From Galaxea fascicularis (Eukaryota; Cnidaria; Anthozoa; Scleractinia; Euphylliidae): a DNA stretch of 64,000 bases. A program made the position numbers and the translations under genes. The first letter of the stretch is position 1, and every line of letters begins with the position of its first letter. Where the stretch lies: NCBI GenBank assembly GCA_948470475.1, contig OX419342.1, positions 438,701 through 502,700 of the forward strand. The letters run 5' to 3'. Below, piece after piece: positions 25,001 through 35,800 of this stretch. The notes under the pieces were generated by a model that saw only the letters and a list, made by a program, of their open reading frames with translations, did no database searches and had not been told where the DNA came from.

Positions 25001-26336
25001 AGCCCTTTGTAAGAAATGAAGGATAGGCAAGTGTGCCTTAGCCATACATATTTAATAACAGGTCAACTTACAAACATTTTTCCCTTTGTCAAACCAGAGT
25101 TTAATCTTACCCATTCCCCAGTCTATTCCTGCATCTTGGTCATCCTGTTTTCCTCCTTCCCTCTCTTTCTTCCAGTCTTCATATTCCTCCTCTGTCATTA
25201 CTCGTCCCACTTCACTTGTACTTGCAGGTGCTGCTGGTTCTGTTGCAGCATTGTCTGTTACAGTTTCTTGAGGATCCTCAGGGCCCTATACAGAAAGGCA
25301 AAGAAAGTTTGCATGTTCCTCATCATCTGGCCAAATATGGAGGAATATAGCATCTTCCATGCAGGAAGTATGCCATCTACAAAGCAAGAAAATATTGCCA
25401 ACATAAATATGAATTCACTTGAGTGACTTAAAAGAGATCATTAAAACAACCTTATTGAGCAGCTAAAGGCCAGGATCAGGATGCCCATAACTGAATCACA
25501 AATAAATAACTGACCTGTTTGAAACATTTTCTGTCTGATATTCAAAGATTCCAACCACCAAAACAAAGGCTTGTATTGTAACAACCTCCCAAGTTGATCC
25601 ACACATAACCCATATAGTGACTCAGAACAATGCAATAAAAGTGTATAATGGATAGATTTCTGTACAGCCCCATACATTAATTATACATAAATCACTATCA
25701 TACCAACTCTGTTCCAAACGTCTGAGTCACAAAGTGTATGTTAATAAATTAATGTATGGTACTGTGAAGAAATCTCGTCGAGTATAATAATACTTAAAAC
25801 CTCCTTACCTGGAGAATAAATAACCTAGAACTCCCCCCAAACTTAAACACGTATCCCACACGCAGTCGGTAGTACCGTTTAGGTTCGAGTGGAAGCTTGT
25901 TTACCATTGTTCCATGCTTACTGCCGAGGTCGTAAATATAGAAACCCTTTTCACTGTTTGACGAGTCACTTGTCTTGTACTGAATGACTGCGTGATATCT
26001 GGATACAGATGGGTGTTCTAAGCTAACGTCACAGTTTGGAAGTCTTCCAAATATATGAAACGGTTTACTGGTCAAGTCGATATTGGATATGATACATCCA
26101 TTCTTCAACACTTCCAAACTATACAGATCATCCGGAATCCCACTCCACGAAGGAACTTTGTAGGGTAATTCCGGTACTGCTTCTTTCTTTTCTTTCGTCG
26201 AAAGCTTTTCTTTCAATCCTTCGTTGTCTTTATCAGCTTTCTCAAGATGCGTTGATGGAAGGCATGGTGGAGGCATATCAGGATTATCGGCTTTCGTCCC
26301 GTTGTTTTCAGTTGATGTACAAGCAACGTCCGCCAT
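19013..26336 (-). CDS. SLC4A1AP: Kanadaptin (FHA-domain protein)
   Basis: Fourteen exons: 26336-25809, 25285-25111, 24751-24632, 24309-24240, 23863-23721, 23612-23526, 22987-22914, 22688-22619, 21998-21877, 21160-21096, 20419-20388, 20265-19892, 19321-19219, 19062-19013. All phases agree, giving 670 codons plus stop. The FHA domain occupies about residues 70-176 (FGRLPNCDVSLEHPSVSRYH, YDLGSKHGTMVNK). Next come the region with FKDPKKTLRGFFEREG, a dsRBD-like segment (GRKKEAVLECAQEACRML), the NWEENDFYDSDEDSFLDRTG block, a coiled coil, a charged low-complexity stretch, and the conserved tail QTGDGRTHLNEKFGY. The human protein is nuclear and was named as an anion exchanger 1 adaptor; links to splicing factors are reported. 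The exon 12 acceptor and exon 13 donor are weak matches. The start codon context is AAGATGGCGGAC. Confidence 0.95.
19370..19669. mobile_element. MITE, CAGGGTTCG ends, 'AAGGACTTT' internal repeats
   Basis: Ends CAGGGTTCGTAC and GTGCGAACCCTG are inverted. The interior repeats TTCAAGGACTTTTCAAGG several times near both ends. It lies in a kanadaptin intron. A short ORF across it is not a gene. Confidence 0.7.
20573..20920. repeat. Local duplication of an intron segment with the left half of a TTAA MITE
   Basis: Two imperfect copies, starting near 20573 and 20743, share ATTTGTATTCTT, ATTTAATCTTA, GTGTGACAA, TATTTAACT, then AAGGCCCTGGCAAACAAGAA and onward. The first copy stops inside the transposon sequence; the second continues into the full element. 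The duplication therefore includes flanking intron DNA and happened after or with the insertion. Confidence 0.6.
20802..21039. mobile_element. TTAA-flanked MITE, GGCCCTGG ends
   Basis: GGCCCTGGCAAACAAGAACA at the left is inverted at the right as TGTCCTTGTTTACCAGGGCC with few mismatches. TTAA flanks both ends (20798-20801 and 21040-21043). The interior is rich in AACA-type motifs. In a kanadaptin intron. Confidence 0.75.
22126..22382. mobile_element. MITE with 29-bp inverted arms
   Basis: ATGCAATCCTCCGTAGGAAA with AAAGATGGC at the left pairs with GCCATCTTTTTTCCTACGG and TGGATTGCAT at the right. A 91-codon ORF spans it but shows no domain. It lies in kanadaptin intron 8 (between 22619 and 21998). 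Confidence 0.7.
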
Positions 26337-28525
26337 CTTGGAGTGGTAACTTTACTGTTCATGTAATATACCCTGAAAAGTAAGAGTCGTTCCCAGTCAA
26401 CTTCTTGAACAATGATACAATCGTCAAAACTAGGTAGACACCTGTAAAAGCAGAAGGAAATGTCACACAGAGCCTAGGAAGCTATTAAGATCTTTCAGCA
26501 AAGAAATACCCCCAAGCCAGGCATGAGACATAATGCTCCCTCAAGGACTTCCTCTTTGTTTTAGTGAGAGAGGAAGAACTGGGAGCAGAAATCTTCAAAC
26601 CCAAGGAGGAAAGGACAAGACATTCAAACGTTTACTGCTCTACATTTCCTGTCTTTCCATTTTGCAGTATGCACCATAGTTATTACTATTCTTTAGAGTC
26701 ATAACCAATATTGATGAGCTTGGGAGTTGGTGCCATAGAGGTTGGCAGGATCCTAAACAATTCAAGGTGCAGCACAGGCGTCCCAAGCTCATGTTTAGAG
26801 AAAGCGAAGAATTAATTATCTATTTATTCATATAGGCGTCACGCCTGTACGAGTTGGAATGTGACCTTTCATCTTACACGGTGTCAGGTTGCACGATAAC
26901 TGTTGAGAAATTGAGCACTTTATAAGACGTTGTATGGAGAAAAAAATATCATTGATTTACAATGCATAAGACTTTGAAATGTCCACGTTTTTTAAGATTG
27001 GGTGCAGCAGAGAGGTAACCATGGCAACCCTGTGAACGGGAACCATCCCAATGAGCAGCCACCAACAGGCACCATGACACTGAAAGAACTTCAGTGGAAT
27101 ACTTACCACTTACCATACTTACCAACCTTGGCCACTCAAGGGTGGGAGGGAATGGGACCAGAATCCACAAACATTTGCTCAAAGAACTAAGCAAAGGCTG
27201 AATTGATCTGCAATGATTCGCAATGGCTGACTGAATTGGCAAGGATTGGCAAGCAATGATTCAGTGTTCACTCAAAGCCAAGCACATGTAATCTGTCCCT
27301 GCAAATTCCACGGGTGCCCACCCTGCAGATTACTTGCACAAATGAGGAAGACCACTGAAAGCATTGGCTTGAGTTTAACCTTGCCTAAATTGCATTTAGC
27401 CTCGTTGAAAGTAACAACTTACAGATCCAGCATGAACTGACCAGTGAAAGAAGTCACAAAACAGAAGTTTTCTCTATTATCAAGAATGATTATGCACTTT
27501 TCAAGACATCTTACATTTACAAGCCAAAATTACATTGTTTGTAAAATTAAATTTCACTACCTTGGGGCTACTCTACTATTTACAATGATAAAGATACATA
27601 AGTGTTATGACACTTATCTCACTTGGATACCACTTGGTACTATCTTATATACACCAAATCAGAAAGATAAAAAACAATAACACAAAGAAATCAACATTTT
27701 CTCAACTTGTTTTATGCATTTAGTGCAGGGAGTTAAACGGAAGGAAAAAAGGAAGAGACAACACAGAGATCTCTTCATCCCATCCACCAGTTATCCACTC
27801 TCCTTCACTCTTTGAAATGTTATTTTCATCACGTCCTTTGTCTTCAACAAAGGAAACCTAGAACAGGCTTCATTTTTTTTTGTGTTACCAGTTATACACA
27901 AAATTTAACACTATGGGCAAATTTAAAAATATACTTGTGTACTCTATTTTCTTCCTTAATTGTCTTGTGTTTCAGTTCAGTAAGGCAGCAGGGCATGCAT
28001 CAGCTTGAGAGAAAAATAAGCTTGAGTTGCAACAGAATTTAGTATCTGATTAGTACTGTCTTCAAATTTAGCAGTTAATGTTCAATTGTATCTACATCAG
28101 CAGTTACCTTTCACAAAAATATTATTAGCAAACTAGATCTTAATCAAATCAACTTCCATTTAACTTCCAGTTAACTCAGACTCAGGTAAATCCTCATTAC
28201 CATAACTCATAGATTTCAGTGTCTCAGATAAGAGCAGGTTCCTGAGTCAAAAAACCAACATAGTTGGCTCCCTGGCCCATGTAAAAAGTTGGGGAAGTTC
28301 CATGTCTACAGGCTCCTTAAAAATCTTTTATGGCCCCTGACTTGGAAAGTTATCTGGAACACTGAGATTTCCCAGTGCCTTTTCAAAAAAATGAGTAAAG
28401 TAGGTTTTGGCATTATTTATAACTTCTTGTTATAAAAGTGAAGAATATGCTCTTCTGATATAAGTCACTGCTAATAAATATAAAATCCATCAGGAGGAAA
28501 ATTCAATTCATCCAAAGTAAGTGCT
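26337..28525. other. Intergenic between NSL1 3' end and kanadaptin 5' end
   Basis: Contains the kanadaptin promoter and the NSL1 3' UTR. Short ORFs on both strands have no recognisable domain or splice context. No transposon ends are seen. Confidence 0.5.
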
Positions 28526-31500
28526 TTAAGAGGCATCAAATCCTTGAGGAGGTTGTGACATCCATTTTGACCCTGAGCAAAAAATAAAATCTGTAGAATC
28601 TGAAGTTTTCAAAGGCAGTTCATTGTTCAACTGTGGAGCACTGGCAGATGACATGTGCATAACATTCCCGTTACTGTCTCTTCCAAATAGGGCAGCATCA
28701 ATTTCACTTTTCTGCAGAGCATTATGCGATTGTACAACCTGCTGTAGTCGAGCTGCTTTCTCATGAAGCTCTGGAAATGACTACAAGGAACAAAGACAAG
28801 TGAATTAATCAAGGTGTAAGTAAAGTGATGATTAAGATCACACAGCAATAGCATACAGAAAGGCAATACCAGAACACTATATGTCTCCAACAGTCTACTT
28901 TACAGTTGTTTGTTCATCAACCTGGCTTATTAGTGTGAGTGAGGTTTAAATCACTACTTACACTGATTTAACATGGTGGAAGTGAGGCTTAAATCACTAC
29001 AATATGTAAAATTATAAATAAAGACTCCAAAATAAAATATAACAAAAAATAGCTGATACTGGCTTAGTAGTTATTTACATACCTTAGATAACAGAGAAAT
29101 TGAATGAGATGCTGATTGCAATTTTTGAAAGCATTCTTCAAAATCTAATGCAGATAAAAAATATAACCACATACACTGTACTTTACATGTGATGACAATA
29201 ATAGGCAATGCTAATTGGAGAAAGTATGAAAACAATGAGACAATGAGCACATTTAACCCCTGAATATTATTATTATTGTGCAATGCAAATTCCAACTGAT
29301 ATAACTGGATTCAAAATCAAATCACTTATCATATCAACAATCCAAGACTATATGTGGGTAGTCCAAGCAAAGAATTATTGTATTTTTACTTTTTGTACAA
29401 CTTAAAGTATGCATTCAATTCTCTTGTTAGCACAAAAAGTAAAACTTGATTGACACTCAGGGGGCTGTTGATTTAATTTGCCATTCAAATGAAATTAAAT
29501 TTTTCCTACCATTTGTTTGAGGTATCAGCAGACAATTGCTCAATTTCCCTCAATTTATGTCACATTTATAGATTAAGGCAATCTTATGAGAATAATATAA
29601 ACTTCCATTCAACCAAATAATACAACATCAACTCACCTGGCATCAAAACATTGAAACTAGTGAGAGAATCATTCTTCATTGGTGGTTGGTACTTTTCCTG
29701 TAAATGGAAGAAGTTACATACCACTTAATGTCAACCCCTTCACCAAAGAGTCGAGCATCTTGTTTCTTGCAACTTATCTTTATGATGAAGCACTGGTAAG
29801 TATGCAGTCCACAAGAGACAAGGGAATGGTGCCAAACATAAACTGTCTGGTATCTCCTGTTATTTCTCCTCATGCTATCACTGGTCACTGCTTGATAATG
29901 CATACAAAGAGCTGCAGTGTTTGGTACCTACAGCTGTAGGGTTATTTTTCCTTGTGCTATCACTGGTCACTGCTTGATAATGCATACAAAGAGCCACAGT
30001 GTTTGGTACCTACAGCTGTAGGGTTATTTTTCCTTGTGCTATCACTGGTCACTGCTTGATAATGCATACAAAGAGCAGCAGTGTTTGGTACCTACAGCTG
30101 TAGGGTTATTTTTCCTTGTGCTATCACTGGTCACTGCTTGATAACACATACAAAGAGCCGCAGTGTTTGGTACCTACAGCTGTAGGGTTATTTTTCCTTG
30201 TGCTATCACTGGTCACGGCTTGATAATGCATACAAAGAGCAGCAGTGTTTGGTACTTACAGCTGTAGGGTTATTTTTCCTTGTGCTATCACTGCTCACTG
30301 CTTGATAATGCATACAAAGAGCAGCAGTGTTTGGTACTTACAGCTGTAGGGTTATTTTTCCTTGTGCTATCACTGCTCACTGCTTGATAATGCATATGTT
30401 ACAGGTTAAATTTGATCTCAGGTCATTTTTGATTTAACCTAGGTCAAAATGAAATTCCTTTGTCTTCTCATGAATAATTAGGGTTAGGAGATAAAGGAAT
30501 TTCATTTTGACCTAGGTTAAATCACAAATGACCTGAGATCAAATTTAACCTGTAACACATACAAAGAGCCACAGTGTTTGGTACCTACAGCTGTAGGGTT
30601 ATTTTTCCTTGTGCTAATTCACTGGTCACTGCTTGATAACACATACAAAGAGCCACAGTGTTTGGTACCTACAGCTGTAGGGTTATTTTTCCTTGTGCTA
30701 TCACTGGTCACTGCTTGATAACACATACAAAGAGCCGCAGTGTTTGGTACCTACAGCTGTAGGGTTATTTTTCCTTGTGCTAATTCACTGGTCACTGCTT
30801 GATAACACATACAAAGAGCCACAGTGTTTGGTACCTACAGCTGTAAGGTTATTTTTCCTTGTGCTAATTCACTGGTCACTGCTTGATAATGCATACAAAG
30901 AGTGGCGGTGTCTGGCACCTACTAGTATTTGTCCCTGTGCTATCACTGCTCACTGCTTAACATTTTTTTTTTCACCATGGCATCACTGCTTGAACAACTT
31001 GGTTAATGGTTAATCCCAGACGGAAGAAAAAATTATAAAACAATCAGGACTGTGCTCTAACAGCACCCAGTTAAGGTGAGGTAGAACAAGAAAATAACTG
31101 TGATAACTAAGTAAGAATACACCTAAACTACTTTTTAATCACATGACTTTCTTTCAACCAGCCTTCCCTCCACCAAAGAACAAAACAGAAAAAAGTAGTG
31201 GAAAGCGTAGAGTGTAATAGCTATTAATCAACTTACAAGCATATCCTTGTGGCTCTGCAGAATTTTCCTTAGTCCCTCTGTGATTTGCTGTGGGTATTTC
31301 TTGCGTTTACTTGTTGTGTCTACCAACAAATCTCCCAGTTGTGAACATAACGTGAATAGCTCAGCAAATTTGTCTTTGTTAAAGGGCTCTATTTCTCGTT
31401 CCATCTCTGAAAAAGTAATTGGCAAGCATTATCATTTTCAAAGTCATTTCAAGGAAAACATTTCCTGGAATATATAGCATTAAATTACACTTAATGAACC

Positions 31501-32769
31501 TGTTATAAAAAATAATGATTTCCATTAATTTTCTTTTCTTTTCGTAATAGTCCAGCTGTTCCCAACAGAGCCGTTTTCTGGATCACTTCTAGTTTGATGG
31601 TAATGGCAAGGTTTCCCATGTATCTGCCAAACTTGTCGGATACAGAACCTAATCCTCCAATCACATTTAGTACAACCGTTACTTTCTTCAGCTTCCACAT
31701 CTTTCCTATTGCTTCATGAAGAAGTTGGTTCTTCTCTATTTCAGACATGCCAACCTCTGGAGATTTAAAATCTGGAGATTTTTTCCCAGCCTCTTTACAC
31801 CCCTCCCATCCCCAAAAATGATTTTTGCACACCCTTGCAAATTCTAATTCGATCGGGATGCAGGACCTCCCCGAAAACCACTTCGCAATGAGTGGAGCTT
31901 CCTGGGTAAATATCATGATTTATTTATTATTACATTATCATCATCATCATCATTATTATTATTATTATTAATATTATTATTATTGTCAATCAGAGTATCT
32001 AACAACAATAAAAAAATGATGCTGCTCTCTAATGAGTTGTGCAAAGTTCTTCAGACTGACAGCACCTGCCTCAATGCAGGAGCCATCCCTAGCAAATGTG
32101 TTAACCTTCCCTTATACTCCAAGCTCAACCAAACACATTTTTAAACCGTTTAAAACATTTTTTGGGTTGGTGACCATAAGGATGACCTTGGTTTTCAGCT
32201 TCCAAGTCCTGTCTATTCCCACTTGAAGGTCATCATTTTATTATTATTGTCATTATAATTACTGTTATTATTTATTAAGTACTGTCATTTTATTATTATT
32301 GTAAATTCTATTATTATTAATATTATCTGAAGAATGTAAACCGCTACCCAGACTAAAAACAATTTATTGGAAGAATTTTTACCCTCGTGAAGAAAAACAG
32401 AATCGCTTGAAACTTCAGTTTGAGTTGAGTTGTTCCATTCTTGCCCTCCAACTACTACGTTTTCTTTAACCTTCTCCTCTACTGAGACTCTATAAAGCTT
32501 CAAAAAACAAATCGAATAAATTAACAAGACGTGATGTGAGCTTGATTGAGTAAGATATAAAACTTTAGCTTAGCTTTGAAGTTTAAGTGGAAGTCTTTAT
32601 GATGATCATATGGTATAAAGCTCACCTCAAGGAGCTTTTTCTCGAATTCTCTCTTTTGCTCTGCAGACCAAGACTTCGTCTCAACCATTTTATGGATTTC
32701 TTTTTTGAGTCTCTCATGAATTCTCAAAACTATTTGTTTGCTTTCCACAACAATCTTTCCATCCGCCAT
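28526..32769 (-). CDS. NSL1: Kinetochore-associated protein NSL1 (MIS12 complex subunit)
   Basis: Six exons, 32769-32626, 32497-32383, 31406-31237, 29697-29637, 29144-29083 and 28780-28526, keep one frame and give 268 codons plus stop; human NSL1 has 281. The diagnostic blocks are YRVSVEEKVKENVVVGGQEW (human FESAVQENISINGQAW) and DTTSKRKKYPQQI...HKDMLEKYQPP (human DIATKRKQYPRKI...KQEILKQYHPV). The protein is largely helical and belongs to the MIS12 complex linking inner centromere and NDC80. The C-terminal part (DSTDFIFCSGSKWMSQPP) has no match I know. Introns carry retrotransposon scraps (intron 2) and an 82-bp satellite with an inserted MITE (intron 3). Its ATG is 57 bases from that of the divergent neighbour. 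Confidence 0.9.
29850..30965. repeat. 82-bp tandem repeat array in NSL1 intron 3
   Basis: About 12 copies of a unit containing TACCTACAGCTGTAGGG, TTATTTTTCCTTGTGCTATC, ACTGGTCACTGCTTGATAA and CATACAAAGAGC. GTTATTTTT starts at 29941, 30023, 30105, 30187, 30269 and 30351, an exact 82-base period. After an inserted MITE it resumes at 30598, 30682, 30764 and 30848; two of these steps are 84 bases because of an extra TT/AT in GCTAATTCACTGG. The end units are degenerate. Confidence 0.95.
30398..30556. mobile_element. Palindromic MITE inserted in the 82-bp array
   Basis: GTTACAGGTTAAATTTGATC and onward (CTCAGGTCATTT, GATTTAACCTAGGTC, AAAATGAAATTCCTTT) is mirrored by the right half ending GATCAAATTTAACCTGTAAC. 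The two arms are about 65 bases each around a short loop (TTCTCATGAATAATTAGGG). It interrupts one satellite unit exactly between GCAT/ACACAT and ACAAAGAG. Confidence 0.85.
31503..31800 (-). mobile_element. Retrotransposon ORF fragment (C-terminal tail)
   Basis: The minus-strand frame reads EIEKNQLLHEAIGKMWKLKK, VTVVLNVIGGLGSVSDKF, then LEVIQKTALLGTAGLLRK. I recall this pattern (MW..K..VVPVVIGALG...LQKTALLGTARILRK) from the ends of LINE-type polyproteins common in cnidarian genomes. It lies within NSL1 intron 2 and is broken. Confidence 0.6.
31925..32300 (-). mobile_element. Second retrotransposon scrap with (ATT)n and (ATC)n microsatellite
   Basis: A minus-strand reading near 32230-32035 gives RTWKLKTKVILMVTNPKN then FARDGSCIEAGAVSLKNF with an in-frame stop between them. 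It resembles the same tail as the 31503-31800 fragment. ATC/ATT trinucleotide runs lie at 31930-31985 and 32235-32330. Confidence 0.45.
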
Positions 32770-32826
32770 TTTTGTTTTTTCGCGCTTTTTGAACTGCGCA
32801 TGTGCAACTGTGGTTTTCATAACCAA
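32770..32826. promoter_or_regulatory. 57-bp interval between two opposed start codons
   Basis: NSL1 (minus) starts at 32769 and the zinc-knuckle gene (plus) at 32827. The interval holds a GC-rich core, TTCGCGCTTTTTGAACTGCG, followed by CATGTGC, and both starts are ATGGCGG. The TTCGCGC core resembles an E2F-type site, which would suit a kinetochore gene; this is inference. Confidence 0.6.
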
Positions 32827-35800
32827 CATGGCGGTGAGTGAGAGATGTGTTTTTACTCATATTGTCTGATACCTTTTCCACTTTTTCAACCTTTTTTGCG
32901 AATCTCTGCAGGCTGTGGAGCAATGTGCATACGAAGCTTTCACATCAGGGATGGAGTAAGTTTGGTTTTTTGACTTTAAGACGAAACAAACTAAGTTTGT
33001 TTCGTTTTAAAGCCACTTTATCCACATGTGTGAAAATATATTGACGTCTAGCAAGCAAGCTTTAGGATTAATACCCTTAAATCATCTTCACTTTCTTTTA
33101 ATCGAGGAATTAAGCGTTACTGAGCAGTTCTCAGTCAATCGATATCATTTTGGTGGTTAAGGTTTCAATTTTCCAGAGCTAGGTGGTTAAAAGGATGAGG
33201 TTCCTTCTCACTTGATGGGCTCTATACGAGGTGAACCTTTCTTGCTATTAGGTACATACTAATATGTTTATCAGAGTCATTAGCTTACAAAGTGGGAGGG
33301 TGTGGTCTTTTAATTACGCTAATGATAATAGTAACGATATTCTTTTCGAGACTGCAATTATATGAATTTTATTATCACGGATCTTAATTCAGTTCATTTA
33401 TTTACCTTTAAAGTATTTCCTTCAGGGTTGATACCATGGCTATGGACGAGAGGGTAAAGGGTACTCACTTGCGTGGCAGGAAATATACAGTTTCACAAGA
33501 TGGTTTGTGTCCTCGATGTGGAAATTCAAACAGGCTTTATGTCATCTTAGATAAGTATGTTTTAGGCTAAGACATACACAAAACGTATTTTGTAAAAGTT
33601 AAGATAGTAAGTAAGTAAGTAAGTAAGTAAGTAAGAACTTTATTATTGTTTATAAAAGAGTTACGCGCACTGTGATTGGTCGAATCGAGTTCATTATATC
33701 CCGATAAAGCACGCGCTCTACGTCACATGCGTGCACTGTTGTGTTATAATGCACGCTGCCTACGTCACAAGCTCGTACGCGAGCAAATAGGTATGAAAGC
33801 TCGCTTAAATCTCCGGGACATTTTATAAAAGAAATAAAAAACTTGTTCCTCGTACATTGTTGAGTTATATAAGCACTTGAGAATTTTTAAGAACACTCGA
33901 GAAGTGCCAGAAGCACTCGCCTTCGGCTCGTGCTTCTCTAGGCACTTCTCTCGTGTTCTTAAAAATTCCCGCAGGCTTATATAACTCAACAATGCACTCG
34001 GCGCGTTTTTTATTACTTTAATAAAGTACATGTACATATGTATATATGGAATAAATCAGTTGTTAGTTGTTACATGAAAAAACAGTCTTTACAAGTGAAT
34101 AATGCATATGAAAGAAGTCATATGTGAACTGCGGATATGAAGTCAAATGAAGAATGATCGTCGCAGTTATGATCGCAATTTTTACAATTGCGTAAAGAAG
34201 CCTGAAAAAAATTCAGGACTTTTTCACCAGCAGGCTTGTGAAATTTGACCATTTTGATGCACTTTTTAAAGATGTCCAATGATTCAGACGATCGAATAGA
34301 TTTGTTAAGTTTGGACCAAATGACAGGGCCTAGATAAGACAGGTTGTGTTTGCCATAACCAACAGTCGGAAATCTAGGTATGGCGAAATCAGAGTTTTGT
34401 TTTTCATCCAGGATCCTTCTTTGGTAAGGAATGTTCCATTTCATTAGTAGATCACAGGTTTGGTTTTGTCTTTAACTTGTCTTCACAGATTATTTCCTAT
34501 GGGTGACATGCCCGAAATTCTTCACACTCTTATTGCCAAAGGGAGAGCAATTCTTTGGTCAAGTCAGGAAAAGGAAGGCTTTAAGGTGAAAAAATTATTG
34601 GGAAAGATTTCCACACAGCTCCCTACATTAATTACACATACGTCACTTTCATGCTAAAGCTGCAGCTACATTAGTGATTTTTCACTTGTGATGGTGAAAA
34701 TCATGTGTAGCCACCCTTGCCAAGTGATGTGATGGCAATAGCTAAAAAAATTCACAGAAAAAAAAAAGAGAAAATCACGGACTTAGTAACTCATGTAGCA
34801 CCACAGCCCACCGGTAACACAACAATTAGAAAAAAATAGAATCACAGCCATGAGCAAAAAAATTGCTTGTGTAGCCCTGACTTAACCCTGTTCAAAATAA
34901 GAATAGAGTTTGAGTTACAAACTGTGTAATATATTATTAATGAAGGGATCCATGCAGAAATCTTGCCAGTAATTGCTGTTACCATATTCATAATTGTTCT
35001 TGTTGATACCGTTATTTCTTTTTTTGTTTTGTTTTGCCATATATTTCTTTGTTTTTCATCCAGGACCCTCCCACTCTCCTGTGCCGAGGGTTTTGCCCTC
35101 CTGACCCCCTTGGTGCTGGGTTTAACGTGAACTGGAGCAATGTAACTCTGAATGAAATCTTGGAATCTCTGGACAAACCAGCACAGGTACTACATGTATT
35201 TTTACTTAGTTCTTGAAATACTGAAATCAGTTGCACAATTAATATCTTGTTTAAATTATCACATTTATTTACCACAAATTTGGCCATAAAAGCATTGAAT
35301 CACAAAGTGGTTGCACATGGCAATAAAGTAATCTCTTCCTAATGTTTACAAGGTAGAGGTTACTTCTCAGACTGACAAAACAGATACCAAACAACAGTTA
35401 CCAGTGAACAAAATGCAGTTCATTTAAACTGTGATACAAAATGGGAGTGTCACTGGGTATGGTGGAATAGATGATCAACCATGATGTATCTTTTGCATTC
35501 ATTATTTCCACCCTAAGAAGGCAACCATTCCCATATCAAGTCATCAAGGGGCCCACAGTCAAGGTAGGTCGTTTTTCTTATTCTTATTTTTCATTTTATT
35601 TAATGCTTGCATCCTCAGTAGTGTTTATGCTGGTTTTGATATTATAATACTGTACAAGTCTTTAACAAACATGTTTTTGTTGACGTGAATCACAATAAAT
35701 ATTGTTATCTTTTTGCAGATCAACAAACTGAAAAATCCACTTTCTGTTTTTGACACACGTATTAACATTTTTGTTGTTGTTTTTTTTTTTGCATTAACAA

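Noticed and set aside
29860..30960. Regular array of repeats resembling a CRISPR
   Set aside because: The units are directly adjacent with no unique spacers, have an 82-base period, lie in an intron of an animal gene, and are a satellite.
30693..31013. 106-codon ORF with HWSLLDNTYKEPQCLVPT repeats
   Set aside because: It only translates the 82/84-bp satellite; the frame stays open by chance of the repeat length.
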